A DNA stretch of 64,000 nt, from assembly GCA_024233515.1 (NCBI GenBank), contig JACKPO010000002.1, forward strand, positions 124,001 through 188,000. Direction: 5' to 3'. Positions within the stretch are counted from its first letter, which is position 1, and each line of letters starts with the position of its first letter. Made by a program: the position numbers and the translations under genes. Origin of the DNA: Chlamydiales bacterium. GTDB lineage: Bacteria; Chlamydiota; Chlamydiia; Chlamydiales; Simkaniaceae. Under the pieces are notes generated by a model. It was not told the origin of the DNA and ran no database searches. It was given only the letters and a program-made list of their open reading frames with translations. This document shows positions 18,319 through 27,190 of the stretch, in pieces.

Positions 18319-18656
18319 GCAAACAAGAGTTAAGACTCTATGAAGGGATGTATATTTTAAATGCATCACTCAGTGAAGATGCTCTGAAAAAAGCTTTAGA
18401 GCGCATCACAAAAACCATCGAGGAAAGTGGGGGTGAAATCCACAAAATCCATGAGATGGGACGAAAAAAACTTGCTTACGAAATCGATGGACATAAGCAA
18501 GGACAATATTTTCTTCTTTACTTCTCTGTGAATCCAACCCTTTTGGAAGAGATGTGGAAAGAGTACCACCTAAACGAAGACCTTATCCGCTACGTCACAA
18601 TGCGTGCGGAAAAGGTGCTCGAGAAAATCGAACATAAACCCCTCGTAGAAGCTTAA
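18315..18656 (+). CDS. rpsF: 30S ribosomal protein S6
   Basis: A 113-residue S6 with LRLYEGMYILNASLSED and GRKKLAYEIDGHKQGQYFLL. S6 pairs with S18, whose gene follows. The frame opens earlier at 18285, but ATG 18315 overlaps the pth stop as ATGA and matches the S6 beginning (MSKQELRLYEG). Confidence 0.96.
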   Translation: MSKQELRLYEGMYILNASLSEDALKKALERITKTIEESGGEIHKIHEMGRKKLAYEIDGHKQGQYFLLYFSVNPTLLEEMWKEYHLNEDLIRYVTMRAEKVLEKIEHKPLVEA

Positions 18657-18669
18657 AAGGAGCAATTTT

Positions 18670-18906
18670 ATGGCGAAAAGACCGAGCTTCGGCTTTAAAA
18701 AACGGAAATCATGCCCCTTCAAAGCCTCTGGTTTGAAGGCAATTGATTACAAAGACGTCGAAACACTAGAAAAATTCATCACCGAGAGAGGGAAAATTCT
18801 TCCACGTCGGATCACTGGTGTTTCTCACCACTATCAGCAATTGCTGAAAAAAGCGATTAAACAAGCAAGACATATGGCGCTACTGCCATTCGTTGCAGAG
18901 GAGTAG
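18670..18906 (+). CDS. rpsR: 30S ribosomal protein S18
   Basis: A 78-residue S18 (FKKRKSCPFKASG, RGKILPRRITGVSHHYQQLL, KQARHMALLPF). AAGGAG lies 9 bases before the ATG. It sits between rpsF and rplI as in most bacteria. Confidence 0.97.
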   Translation: MAKRPSFGFKKRKSCPFKASGLKAIDYKDVETLEKFITERGKILPRRITGVSHHYQQLLKKAIKQARHMALLPFVAEE

Positions 18907-18911
18907 GATTC

Positions 18912-19541
18912 ATGAAACAGAGTAAAAGTTCTAAAACTGAGCTCCTCCTTCTTGAAGACGTCACTAACCTGGGACGTAAGGGAGAGCTTGCAAGTGCAAA
19001 ACCAGGATTTGTCAGAAACTTTCTTCTTCCACTGAAGAAGGCTGTGATTGCTGACAAACGAACGATCCGTATGCAGGAAAAATTGCGCAAAGAGCGTGAA
19101 ATTCAAGCCGCGGAAGATAAGAAAGATGCGGAAGCTTTAGCTGCACGTCTCAAAGATAAAACTCTTTCAATCACAGTGAAAAACGATACGCAGGGACACC
19201 TCTACGGTTCAGTTGCTGCAGTTGATATCGTAAAGATTCTTGATGAGCAGGAAGGTGTAACACTTGAGCGGAAGAATGTTGTATTACCTAAGCCGATCAA
19301 AACGCTTGGTGTGCATGAGATTCAACTGAAGCTTAAGGAAGATGTTCCTGCAACCTTCAAGCTCAAGGTCGATGGCGAGACAAAGGTCAGAGAACCTGAG
19401 AAGAATGTTGAAGTTGTGGAAGAAGGTGCAGAGGCTGTGGAAGATGCTAGTGCACAAGAAGAAGCAATCGAAGATCTTCCTATGCGCAGTGAACGTGTAA
19501 AAGAGATGAAAGAAGAGCTCGAAGAGCGCTCAAAAGAGTAG
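18912..19541 (+). CDS. rplI: 50S ribosomal protein L9 with acidic C-terminal extension
   Basis: The L9 core is clear: LLLEDVTNLGRKGELASAKP, then VRNFLLPLKKAV, a long helix rich in Lys/Glu, and the C-domain (VKNDTQGHLYGSVAAVDIV). The protein is 209 residues against about 150 in most bacteria. The extra C-terminal 50-60 residues are strongly acidic (VEVVEEGAEAVEDAS, then KEMKEELEERSKE). The last base of the TAG stop is the first base of the ispE GTG start. Confidence 0.93.
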   Translation: MKQSKSSKTELLLLEDVTNLGRKGELASAKPGFVRNFLLPLKKAVIADKRTIRMQEKLRKEREIQAAEDKKDAEALAARLKDKTLSITVKNDTQGHLYGSVAAVDIVKILDEQEGVTLERKNVVLPKPIKTLGVHEIQLKLKEDVPATFKLKVDGETKVREPEKNVEVVEEGAEAVEDASAQEEAIEDLPMRSERVKEMKEELEERSKE

Positions 19542-20365
19542 TGAAGTTATTTTCACCCGCAAAACTCAATCTCTTTTTTCGCGTTCTAAATAAACGCGAT
19601 GATGGCTTTCATGAGATTGCAAGTCTGATGCAAGCCATCTCCCTTGGCGATACCCTCACGATTACGGAGGGTGCCAAGGACTCTCTTATCCTGACAGATC
19701 CCACAATCCCTACTGATGAGCGTAATTTTATCCATAAGGCGCGCTCCCTCTTCCGTGAAAAGACAGGGTACCAAACCCCTGTTGCCATTCATGTGGAGAA
19801 GCAGATTCCTGCTGAAGGAGGATTCGGTGGAGGAAGTGGAAATATCGCGACAACCCTCTGGGCGTTAAATGAACTCAGTGGTCAAAAAATAGAAGAAAAA
19901 GTCCTGCGAACGTGGGCAGGAGAGATTTCTTCCGACGCTCCTTTTTTCTTTTCAACGGGAACCGCCTATGCAACAGGAAGGGGGGAAGAAATTTTTTCCC
20001 TTCCACCCCTTGAAAAAGTGACCCTCTATTTAGCGAAACCCAAAGGAGGTCTTTCGACCCCTCTTGTCTACCGGCACTGCGAACCGAATGTGAATGATAT
20101 CGACCCAAAACAACTCCTGGGGAGTGCGATTGCTGGGAAGTTGGAGGGGGTGAATGATCTTGAATACGCCGCTTTTGCTCTTCGGCCCGACCTTTTTGAT
20201 CTGAAAGAGGGACTTTATAATCTTGGATTTGAAACGGTCGTGATGACAGGAAGCGGAACGGGGTTTTTCTGTATCGGCCCTGTTAATGAGCCTTCTCTTC
20301 CAGGCATCCAATTTTGGGAAACGTCATACCTTTCAAGGAATAAACAATGGTACGAGCCCTCTTAA
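19541..20365 (+). CDS. ispE: 4-diphosphocytidyl-2-C-methyl-D-erythritol kinase
   Basis: GHMP kinase of the MEP isoprenoid pathway. It starts with SPAKLNLFFRVLNKRDDGFH, has the phosphate loop PAEGGFGGGSGNIATTLWAL, and SSDAPFFFSTGTAYATGRGE. Length 274 is normal. GTG start overlapping the rplI stop by one base. The next gene begins inside its last 20 bases. Confidence 0.95.
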   Translation: MKLFSPAKLNLFFRVLNKRDDGFHEIASLMQAISLGDTLTITEGAKDSLILTDPTIPTDERNFIHKARSLFREKTGYQTPVAIHVEKQIPAEGGFGGGSGNIATTLWALNELSGQKIEEKVLRTWAGEISSDAPFFFSTGTAYATGRGEEIFSLPPLEKVTLYLAKPKGGLSTPLVYRHCEPNVNDIDPKQLLGSAIAGKLEGVNDLEYAAFALRPDLFDLKEGLYNLGFETVVMTGSGTGFFCIGPVNEPSLPGIQFWETSYLSRNKQWYEPS

Positions 20366-21030
20366 TTTTTCTCTGTTCAACCGCCTTTGCTGCGGGCCCC
20401 ATGACCCACCTCTATCTCGGAGAGGAATATTGCCTCAAACGGAGATATGATGAAAAAGAGACAGGGGAGTTTCTTGTCGGGACTCTCTTTCCCGATATCC
20501 GCTATATCACCCATTTCCCCCGAGAAAAAACACATTTTCCAGTGGATAGCTTGCTAGAAATCTGGGAGTGTCCCTCGCCTTTTTTAGCGGGGATGAAGTT
20601 TCATAATTGGGTCGATGGGGTGCGCGAGGCCTTTGTTGTTCGCTCTGGGATATATGAAAAAGTGATTCCCTATGCAAATGGAAAAGAGGCGACTCTTCTA
20701 AAATTTATTGAAGAAGAGATTCTCGATTATGATGGACGAAAGTGGGGAGCTCTTTTTAGAGAGGCGCACGAAGAAGAAAAAAAATACACCACGGATGCGA
20801 TGATCAACAAGTGGCACTGGATTGTTTGGGGATCGATGCAAGCCCGCCCTAACTGGCCATTATGGGGACTCTCATATCTCAAGGCTGAGGCCTTTGGTAT
20901 CACAAGTCAAACTCTCTATGATTGGAGTTATCTTCTTCCCACATTTGCAAACGATCCCGCATTCCAAGGATATGTTGACGATCTTCTGTCTCATCTTTTT
21001 CAAAAGATGGAGGAAGTCCTTCCAAAATAG
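20347..21030 (+). CDS. Secreted zinc-dependent phospholipase C-like protein (tentative)
   Basis: A 227-residue protein with a short signal peptide (LLIFLCSTAFAAG). The mature start, PMTHLYLGEEYCL, and the following FLVGTLFPDIRYI, KFHNWVDG and HWIVWGSM supply the His, Asp and Trp-His pattern of zinc-dependent phospholipase C / S1-P1-like folds. The match is partial and the call is tentative. It overlaps ispE by 19 bases and is followed by hldD. A periplasmic or secreted location is expected. Confidence 0.5.
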   Translation: MVRALLIFLCSTAFAAGPMTHLYLGEEYCLKRRYDEKETGEFLVGTLFPDIRYITHFPREKTHFPVDSLLEIWECPSPFLAGMKFHNWVDGVREAFVVRSGIYEKVIPYANGKEATLLKFIEEEILDYDGRKWGALFREAHEEEKKYTTDAMINKWHWIVWGSMQARPNWPLWGLSYLKAEAFGITSQTLYDWSYLLPTFANDPAFQGYVDDLLSHLFQKMEEVLPK

Positions 21031-21055
21031 TCATCTCTCGAGTATGATTGGGGTG

Positions 21056-22060
21056 ATGAAAACGAAGCTTTATGATGATCAACTGATTGTAATCACAGGC
21101 GCTGCTGGATTCATTGGATCGGGCGTTGTGCGGATGCTCAATGACAAGGGATATCGCAACCTCCTTCTCGTCGATGATTTTCGAGAAAGTGTGAAGTGGA
21201 AAAACCTCCGTCATAAGCGGTATGTCGACTTTATTTCTCGAGAGGAAATTTTTGATTTTCTCGAAGGGCGAGAGCAAGAAGTGGAAGCCTTTGTTCATTT
21301 AGGGGCCTGCTCGAGCACCGTAGAGACTGATGGCGACTATTTCATGAAGACTAACTACCGGTTTTCGGTTAAGCTTGCGGAATATGCCTTAGAGCACAAT
21401 CATCGCTTTATCTACGCCTCATCGGCAGCGACCTATGGAGATGGAACGCTCGGATTTGAAGACGATGAATCAAAACTGGATGCCTTGGAACCCCTCAACA
21501 TCTATGGTTTTTCAAAACAGATGTTCGATAAGTGGCTCCAAGAGCAAGGGGTACTGAATAAAGTTGTTGGCTTAAAATATTTTAATATCTTTGGGCCCAA
21601 TGAGTATCACAAAGGGCGGATGGCCTCCATGGTGATGCACATGGTTGATCAGATTCAGAAAACGGGAAAAATTTCCCTTTTCAAATCTTCAGAGCCCGAA
21701 AAATTCGGGGATGGCGATCAGTGTCGCGACTTTTACTACGTCAAAGATGCTGTCAAACTAACAACCTTTTTCCTCGATAATGACCTTTGTGGACTCTTCA
21801 ATGCGGGGAGTGGCGAAGCAAACACGTGGAACGCCATGGCAAAAAATGTGTTTAAAGCGCTAGGCAAAGAGGTTAATATCGACTATGTTCCCATGCCGAA
21901 AGATCTCATTGGCAAATATCAAAATTATACCTGCGCTGCTATGAAAAAATTCCAAAATGCGGCAAAAGAGAAGAAACTGACCTTTGAAAATGAGTACACC
22001 TTTGAGGGTGCAATCGAAGATTATGTTAAAAACTACCTTCTCAAGGACGAAAGATGGTAA
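21056..22060 (+). CDS. hldD: ADP-L-glycero-D-manno-heptose 6-epimerase
   Basis: Last step of ADP-heptose synthesis for the lipopolysaccharide core. The SDR fold is visible: ITGAAGFIGSGVV binds NADP, SSAATYG gives the catalytic Ser/Thr, and NIYGFSKQMFDKW gives YxxxK. Length 334 fits. ATG 21056 starts the family sequence; 21044 is a possible alternative. It overlaps the heptose kinase gene by seven bases, so they act in one operon. Confidence 0.9.
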   Translation: MKTKLYDDQLIVITGAAGFIGSGVVRMLNDKGYRNLLLVDDFRESVKWKNLRHKRYVDFISREEIFDFLEGREQEVEAFVHLGACSSTVETDGDYFMKTNYRFSVKLAEYALEHNHRFIYASSAATYGDGTLGFEDDESKLDALEPLNIYGFSKQMFDKWLQEQGVLNKVVGLKYFNIFGPNEYHKGRMASMVMHMVDQIQKTGKISLFKSSEPEKFGDGDQCRDFYYVKDAVKLTTFFLDNDLCGLFNAGSGEANTWNAMAKNVFKALGKEVNIDYVPMPKDLIGKYQNYTCAAMKKFQNAAKEKKLTFENEYTFEGAIEDYVKNYLLKDERW

Positions 22061-23382
22061 AACTTCTTGGTTCTTTTAGTCGACTAAAGCCTGCCAAGGT
22101 TTTGGTTTTGGGCGATTTTATGCTCGATACCTACACAACAGGACGTGTACAACGCATCTCTCCTGAAGCTCCCGTGCCAATCCTCCATGTGCAGAAGTCT
22201 GAAGACCTTCCTGGTGGAACTGGAAACGTTGTCCTCAACCTTCTCGCTCTTGGTGCGGAAGTGTTCGCTGTTGGTCGCGTTGGAGACGATAAAGAAGGGC
22301 TCCGCCTGAAACAGCTCCTTGAAAAGGAGGGAGTCGATACCTCAGGAATTTTTGTTCAAGAAGGGGTAAGTACTCCACTAAAAAATCGGTTGATTGCTGA
22401 CTCTCAACAGCTCATTCGGGTAGACCAAGAATGTGTGACCCCACTCTCCAAAGAGATCGAAGCTCAAGTAGTTGAATATATCCTGGCGATTTTCCCTCAG
22501 ATTGAGGTGATCGCGATCTCTGATTATGCCAAAGGATTTTTAACGAAATCTCTTCTTCAAACAGTGATTCAACTCGCCAAGGAGCGAGGCATTCCTACGA
22601 TCGTCGATCCTAAGGGAGATGATTTCTCGAAGTACCGGGGTGCGACAATGATTAAACCCAACTATAAAGAGGCTGTGGCTGCCTCACAACTCCCCAGCGA
22701 TTCCTCTCTTGATGAAGTGGGATCTTCCCTCCTTACGCAAACGGCGACAGAGATGATCATGGTGACTCGTTCAGAGCATGGGATTTCTCTTTTTGAAAAA
22801 TCTCAAGAGCGGTTTGATTTCCCCGTGAAGTCAAAAGAGGTGAAAGATGTCACGGGGGCGGGGGATACCGTTCTTGCGATGACAACCATGTCCTTTGCTT
22901 CAGGGCTGAATATTAAAGAGGGGCTCGAGCTTTGCAATATTGCAGCAGGGATTGCCATCGAACGGCTGGGTTGCGTTCGTGTCTCCTTATCTGAGCTAGC
23001 AGAGCGCCTCCTCGAGACGAACGTGAGCAATAAAATTTTTGACGAAAATCACCTCTTTGCCCTGGAACAAGCCCTCGAAGGAAAAAAGCTCACGATTCTG
23101 GGGATCGATACCCAATCGGGGGTTTCGAGTCGCCTTTTCTCCCACATTCAAAAACTTTCTAAACAATCTCCGACCGAAAGATTGATGATTTATCTCATCG
23201 ATTCCGATCCTGATGAAGATTATCTTTCTCTTCTTTCTTCTCTTCATGAAATTGACTTCATTGTCATTCAGTCAGATAGCTTAGCCAGTCTGACAGAGCG
23301 AGTCCATCCAAATAAAGTCTTTACACTCAATGGGGATGGAACTCTAAATAATGTTTCCCATCCAAAGGCTCTTTTAATATAA
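22054..23382 (+). CDS. rfaE: Heptose 7-phosphate kinase with decayed cytidylyltransferase-like domain
   Basis: The N-terminal 320 residues are a PfkB-type heptose kinase: VLVLGDFMLDTYTTG, LPGGTGNVVLNLLALGAE and the catalytic DVTGAGDTVLA. The C-terminal 120 residues line up with the nucleotidyltransferase half of HldE (SLLSSLHEIDFIVIQSDSLA corresponds to the inter-motif helix), but the nucleotide-binding HxGH is missing and replaced by ILGIDTQSGVSSRLFSHI. So the second activity is probably lost here and supplied elsewhere. At 442 residues it is shorter than bifunctional HldE. Overlaps hldD. Confidence 0.85.
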   Translation: MVKLLGSFSRLKPAKVLVLGDFMLDTYTTGRVQRISPEAPVPILHVQKSEDLPGGTGNVVLNLLALGAEVFAVGRVGDDKEGLRLKQLLEKEGVDTSGIFVQEGVSTPLKNRLIADSQQLIRVDQECVTPLSKEIEAQVVEYILAIFPQIEVIAISDYAKGFLTKSLLQTVIQLAKERGIPTIVDPKGDDFSKYRGATMIKPNYKEAVAASQLPSDSSLDEVGSSLLTQTATEMIMVTRSEHGISLFEKSQERFDFPVKSKEVKDVTGAGDTVLAMTTMSFASGLNIKEGLELCNIAAGIAIERLGCVRVSLSELAERLLETNVSNKIFDENHLFALEQALEGKKLTILGIDTQSGVSSRLFSHIQKLSKQSPTERLMIYLIDSDPDEDYLSLLSSLHEIDFIVIQSDSLASLTERVHPNKVFTLNGDGTLNNVSHPKALLI

Positions 23383-23403
23383 TCTCCAACGAAAATTTGG
23401 GGT

Positions 23404-25755
23404 ATGATGACAGCTTTTGATTGCCGGTTAATTTCTGGGGCCTCTCCCTTCTATCCTCTCCTTATCGAACCTGCTCAGGAGGGGATCTATTCCCTGTTCC
23501 ATGCTCAGGTCATCGACGGGGCCTGGACCGATCCCCAAGCTCTAAAAGAGCGGGTGGGCTACGCCGCCTTGGGGTTGGTTCTTCTCTGTCCCCTTATCGG
23601 GAAGATCGCTCTCCATATCCTTGTTTATATCACAACGAGCTATCAAGAAGCGCTCCGCGATGCGATTGAAAAGGGTGACGAGGAAAAGGTAACCCTCTAT
23701 CTGAAGGTCGGGGTGAATCCCAATAATTTTGGAGATACAAAGCCGCTTATTTATCGAACACAGAATCCCAAGATCTTAAAAGCGCTCATTGATCATGGAG
23801 CAGATCTCCGTCGCTCCTATGATGAACAATCGTTTCTAGAATATCTTGTTGAAAATGGCTTTGAAGAGTTAGCCGTAGACTATTTCGATGCATCCTATCT
23901 TGAAAAAGAGGTCTATAAGAATGCGATTGCGAAAGATGACCACCGCTTTGCTGCCTTTTTGATCCGGATGGGAGCTCCCTTTGAAGAGGGGAGAAAGACA
24001 CTTCATTTAGACAAGGTTAGAACAACAAATCCTCTTGAACCTCTGGTCTTAAAAATGGATCGAGAAGGAATTCACCTTTTATGTTGGTCGGTCGGAATTG
24101 ACAAGATCCTTGAGCATGAAAAGGCATTGAAGAAAGCGTTTCCCAAGATACGAACTGAGTGGATGTGGCAACATCTTGTCCGTTTTCTTGTTTTGATGGA
24201 GAAGGAATCTGTTGCGCATGACCTTGTGAAGAATGGTACTTTTGAGGTTGGCCATTTTCTAACGAGAGACACCTTTTCCTCTTGTTTGGATCAATATAAG
24301 AGTTTCCTGATCCGTATGGGGTATGAAGGATCGAAAGATGAGGTTGCGAGCATCCAATATCAGCCCTACACTCATCATCCTTTAGAAACCATCATTGCAA
24401 TGCAAAACGAAAAGCGGCTTCAAGCCTTCATCGAGAGTCGTTCTTTCGAAGAGGTTTATGAAGCCTACCTCGATCTTAAACGGGCTCTTCCAAGGATCAA
24501 TACCCATTGGATTTGGAATGCGCTGTATCGAATCCCACCAAGTCATTTTACGAGCGCAAAAGAGCTGCAGAAGGAGGAGCAGTTAACAGAGGATCCTCCC
24601 GAGTTATCAAGTCTTAGTGAGCTCACAGGCCTATTTGAGCGGATTAATTTCGATCATCCAACTCGCCCCCATTATGTTGCTCCATTAGCCCTTCGAGATA
24701 CCCTTGATGTGGTCAAGGACTACACCCCGACGGAGCTCAAGAGAGGATTCCGTAACATTATGGATGCGATTCAGAAAGGAAAAATGGTCTATTCTTTGAC
24801 CCCAACGCAACAAGTGGGCTATCATCGGCAAGTTCAGTGGATCCTTTACTATTTAAAGCAAAGCGATGAGGGAGGAGCTCTTTCCCGCGATAAAGCCAAT
24901 GTCCTCATTGAGATGGCGAAAACCTGCCTCCTTTGCCCTGGGCGGTATAATGAGGTCTTCGATGCAGCGATCAAACGGCTGAAAGGGGACCCCATTGACG
25001 TTCCCACTTTCGAAAAACAGGTGGATTGCCGCTTTGCAGATCTTCGTACAAGGACAATCACAGCCATTGCCTATAAAGAGGCAGGTGGATGTATTCATGC
25101 TCGAGAAAACCTAGTCTTCCACCTTTTTGACTCCATGGCCATTGTTGAAACAAAGCCTGAGAAGATCTTTTCTTTTCGTGGCCTAAATGGGACCGAACCC
25201 GAATACTATCAATTTACCGATCCCTTTGCTGCCGTTTCAGCGTTTCTAAAAGAGTACACTCCCAGAGCTCTCGCGGATGCCCTCCTAGAATGCGTCCGCG
25301 AAGGGAAGAAAAGAACCCAAAAAGAAAACGATTTCAATGAGCTTCTCTTTGACGCCATGATTGATGCGTATGCAAAACGGTTCCCCGAAATTCAAGCCTT
25401 AGAAGCAAAAATGAAGGAGAGAATCGGTCCTAAAAAGTGCTACGAGGATCAAAAGCTTTCTAAAGAGAGAGTTGAAGAGATCTTTCGACCCATCGATCCG
25501 GAATACTCTATTCCTCAAGAGGGACTGACCCTTGCAGACTATTTCACCCAGTTCAAAAAAAGCTTTTTAGCCCCTAAAATTCGCCCCCTTTCTGACGAGA
25601 CCTATGGTTACCTTCTTCCTGAGGTGATCCATCCCTTTGTTCTAGTGCTCCTCCTTAAGGATATGGGGCATCTAGAATTCCGCCAGCCACCCACATCCTA
25701 TTCAGCTAGATCCTTTTTTGCCATACCGGCCCTCGGGGCAAATTCAAGGATGTAA
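23404..25755 (+). CDS. Large ankyrin-like membrane-anchored protein, copy 1
   Basis: A 783-residue protein. A hydrophobic segment at about residues 51-77 (GYAALGLVLLCPLIGKIALH) is followed by an ankyrin-like array: ALRDAIEKGDEEKVTLYLKV, NPKILKALIDHGADLRRSYD, SFLEYLVENGFEELAVDYFD. The remaining 500 residues, rich in acidic and basic residues, are not recognised. Its neighbour at 25811 has the same layout. Ankyrin proteins of intracellular bacteria are often secreted effectors, but no secretion signal can be read here. No RBS stands out. Confidence 0.6.
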   Translation: MMTAFDCRLISGASPFYPLLIEPAQEGIYSLFHAQVIDGAWTDPQALKERVGYAALGLVLLCPLIGKIALHILVYITTSYQEALRDAIEKGDEEKVTLYLKVGVNPNNFGDTKPLIYRTQNPKILKALIDHGADLRRSYDEQSFLEYLVENGFEELAVDYFDASYLEKEVYKNAIAKDDHRFAAFLIRMGAPFEEGRKTLHLDKVRTTNPLEPLVLKMDREGIHLLCWSVGIDKILEHEKALKKAFPKIRTEWMWQHLVRFLVLMEKESVAHDLVKNGTFEVGHFLTRDTFSSCLDQYKSFLIRMGYEGSKDEVASIQYQPYTHHPLETIIAMQNEKRLQAFIESRSFEEVYEAYLDLKRALPRINTHWIWNALYRIPPSHFTSAKELQKEEQLTEDPPELSSLSELTGLFERINFDHPTRPHYVAPLALRDTLDVVKDYTPTELKRGFRNIMDAIQKGKMVYSLTPTQQVGYHRQVQWILYYLKQSDEGGALSRDKANVLIEMAKTCLLCPGRYNEVFDAAIKRLKGDPIDVPTFEKQVDCRFADLRTRTITAIAYKEAGGCIHARENLVFHLFDSMAIVETKPEKIFSFRGLNGTEPEYYQFTDPFAAVSAFLKEYTPRALADALLECVREGKKRTQKENDFNELLFDAMIDAYAKRFPEIQALEAKMKERIGPKKCYEDQKLSKERVEEIFRPIDPEYSIPQEGLTLADYFTQFKKSFLAPKIRPLSDETYGYLLPEVIHPFVLVLLLKDMGHLEFRQPPTSYSARSFFAIPALGANSRM

Positions 25756-25810
25756 TCGATTGTTTTAATCCTCCCCTCATGGTATTCTCTTTCCAAAATT
25801 CAAATGGTTT

Positions 25811-27190
25811 ATGATGGTTGGGGCAATTTCAAAAATATCTCTTTACACGCATTCAAACCTCTCTCAAGGGGCGTACTCCCTTGTAAGAAGAATCGCAAAA
25901 CCTGCTCTTGCCCTCCTCTTTACCGTTTCGATCATCGCGGTTGCTGTTTTCCGAGTCTTTAGACACATAGCGCAGTCCCCCCATTTTCTTGAGCAAGCCA
26001 TCAGAGAGGGAAGAGAAGGGGACGTCGAGTATTACTTAAGGGCAAAGGTCCCTTTCGACCCAGTGCTCCTTTTTGAAGCAAAGAATCCCCGGGTGATCAC
26101 CCTCCTTCTTGAAAACGGCGCCGATATGACCATGGTCCATGAGGGAAAATCTCTCCTTGAACATCTTTTTCATCACCTGACAAACCAACGGATCTTAAAC
26201 AAAGGGGAAATAAAGAAAAAAGACAAGCCTTGGGCTGTTTTGATGTTAAGGCTCTATCAACCAAGCGACCTTGAGAAAGCTATCACTGAAGGGAAGTGGG
26301 CCTTTGCAGCCCTACTCATGCAGCTCGATCGCAAAGAAAACTTACCTCCGCTCCTTAGGGCAGAACATAGAGAGCTGGTCTCTGCTCTTTTAGACATGAG
26401 AATTGATCGAAAGGTTGAATATGAGGGAAAGGATTTTTTGTCTTATCTATTCGAGAAAGGGTGGGGAGATCTTGCAGAAAAAGCTTGGGATGATGAGTAT
26501 TTGAAAGATCGCTATCTCCCTAACCTTCAAGAAACCCTCAAGGATGCCCACGCGAAGAAAATAAAGTTTCAAGACCATCCAAGGCACTTATTGCGTCAGT
26601 TTTTAGTGAAGAAGCGCCAGGACAACGTTTTAAAAACGGTAGCGGTCAATCATGGAGCTGATCCTGTAAAGTATTTTGAAGCTTATCAAGAGATCGGATT
26701 TGAGAAGTTTGACCATTGCCTCAATCAATTTACAGATAACCCAGAACGAAAAAAGGGGGTGTGGAGCTCGATTGCAGGGCAGTTTATCCTCTTTAAAATT
26801 TCTACCTCGACATACGACTGGGGCTTAGATGAAGAGCTTCTGAAATTTGGAGAGAAAGGGGTCGATTTTCACGAACTGGATGAGAAAATTCGAGAGCCGG
26901 TCCGAGAGAAAATTAAAGCGGGTTATCCTCCCTCTCTCCTTTTTGGTTTGTACCTATTGGGAAAGAAAGAGCTTCTAATGGACCTTGTGAATCGAGGATA
27001 TTTGGATCCGACGCGATTCATCCATCAAGATGATGCTGCTGCAATCCAAGACTCCACAGATCCCATAGTTCAATCGTACGTGATGTTTATCAGAGCTCTT
27101 TTAACCGCTCGATTCTCTTCTCTAACGGCGGGTGTGTTGCCAGCAGTGAGAGAACCCCTCGCTCTGGAAGAGAGATCATCAACGCGTTAA
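25811..27190 (+). CDS. Ankyrin-like membrane-anchored protein, copy 2
   Basis: A 459-residue paralogue of the preceding gene. The TM helix is at about residues 30-47 (KPALALLFTVSIIAVAVF). Ankyrin-like repeats follow: FLEQAIREGREGDVEYYLRA, NPRVITLLLENGADM, then KSLLEHLFHHL. It is shorter than copy 1. Its last 101 bases overlap the 3' end of htpX on the other strand; the last 33 codons read antisense htpX sequence, so the natural C-terminus may have been lost. Confidence 0.6.
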   Translation: MMVGAISKISLYTHSNLSQGAYSLVRRIAKPALALLFTVSIIAVAVFRVFRHIAQSPHFLEQAIREGREGDVEYYLRAKVPFDPVLLFEAKNPRVITLLLENGADMTMVHEGKSLLEHLFHHLTNQRILNKGEIKKKDKPWAVLMLRLYQPSDLEKAITEGKWAFAALLMQLDRKENLPPLLRAEHRELVSALLDMRIDRKVEYEGKDFLSYLFEKGWGDLAEKAWDDEYLKDRYLPNLQETLKDAHAKKIKFQDHPRHLLRQFLVKKRQDNVLKTVAVNHGADPVKYFEAYQEIGFEKFDHCLNQFTDNPERKKGVWSSIAGQFILFKISTSTYDWGLDEELLKFGEKGVDFHELDEKIREPVREKIKAGYPPSLLFGLYLLGKKELLMDLVNRGYLDPTRFIHQDDAAAIQDSTDPIVQSYVMFIRALLTARFSSLTAGVLPAVREPLALEERSSTR

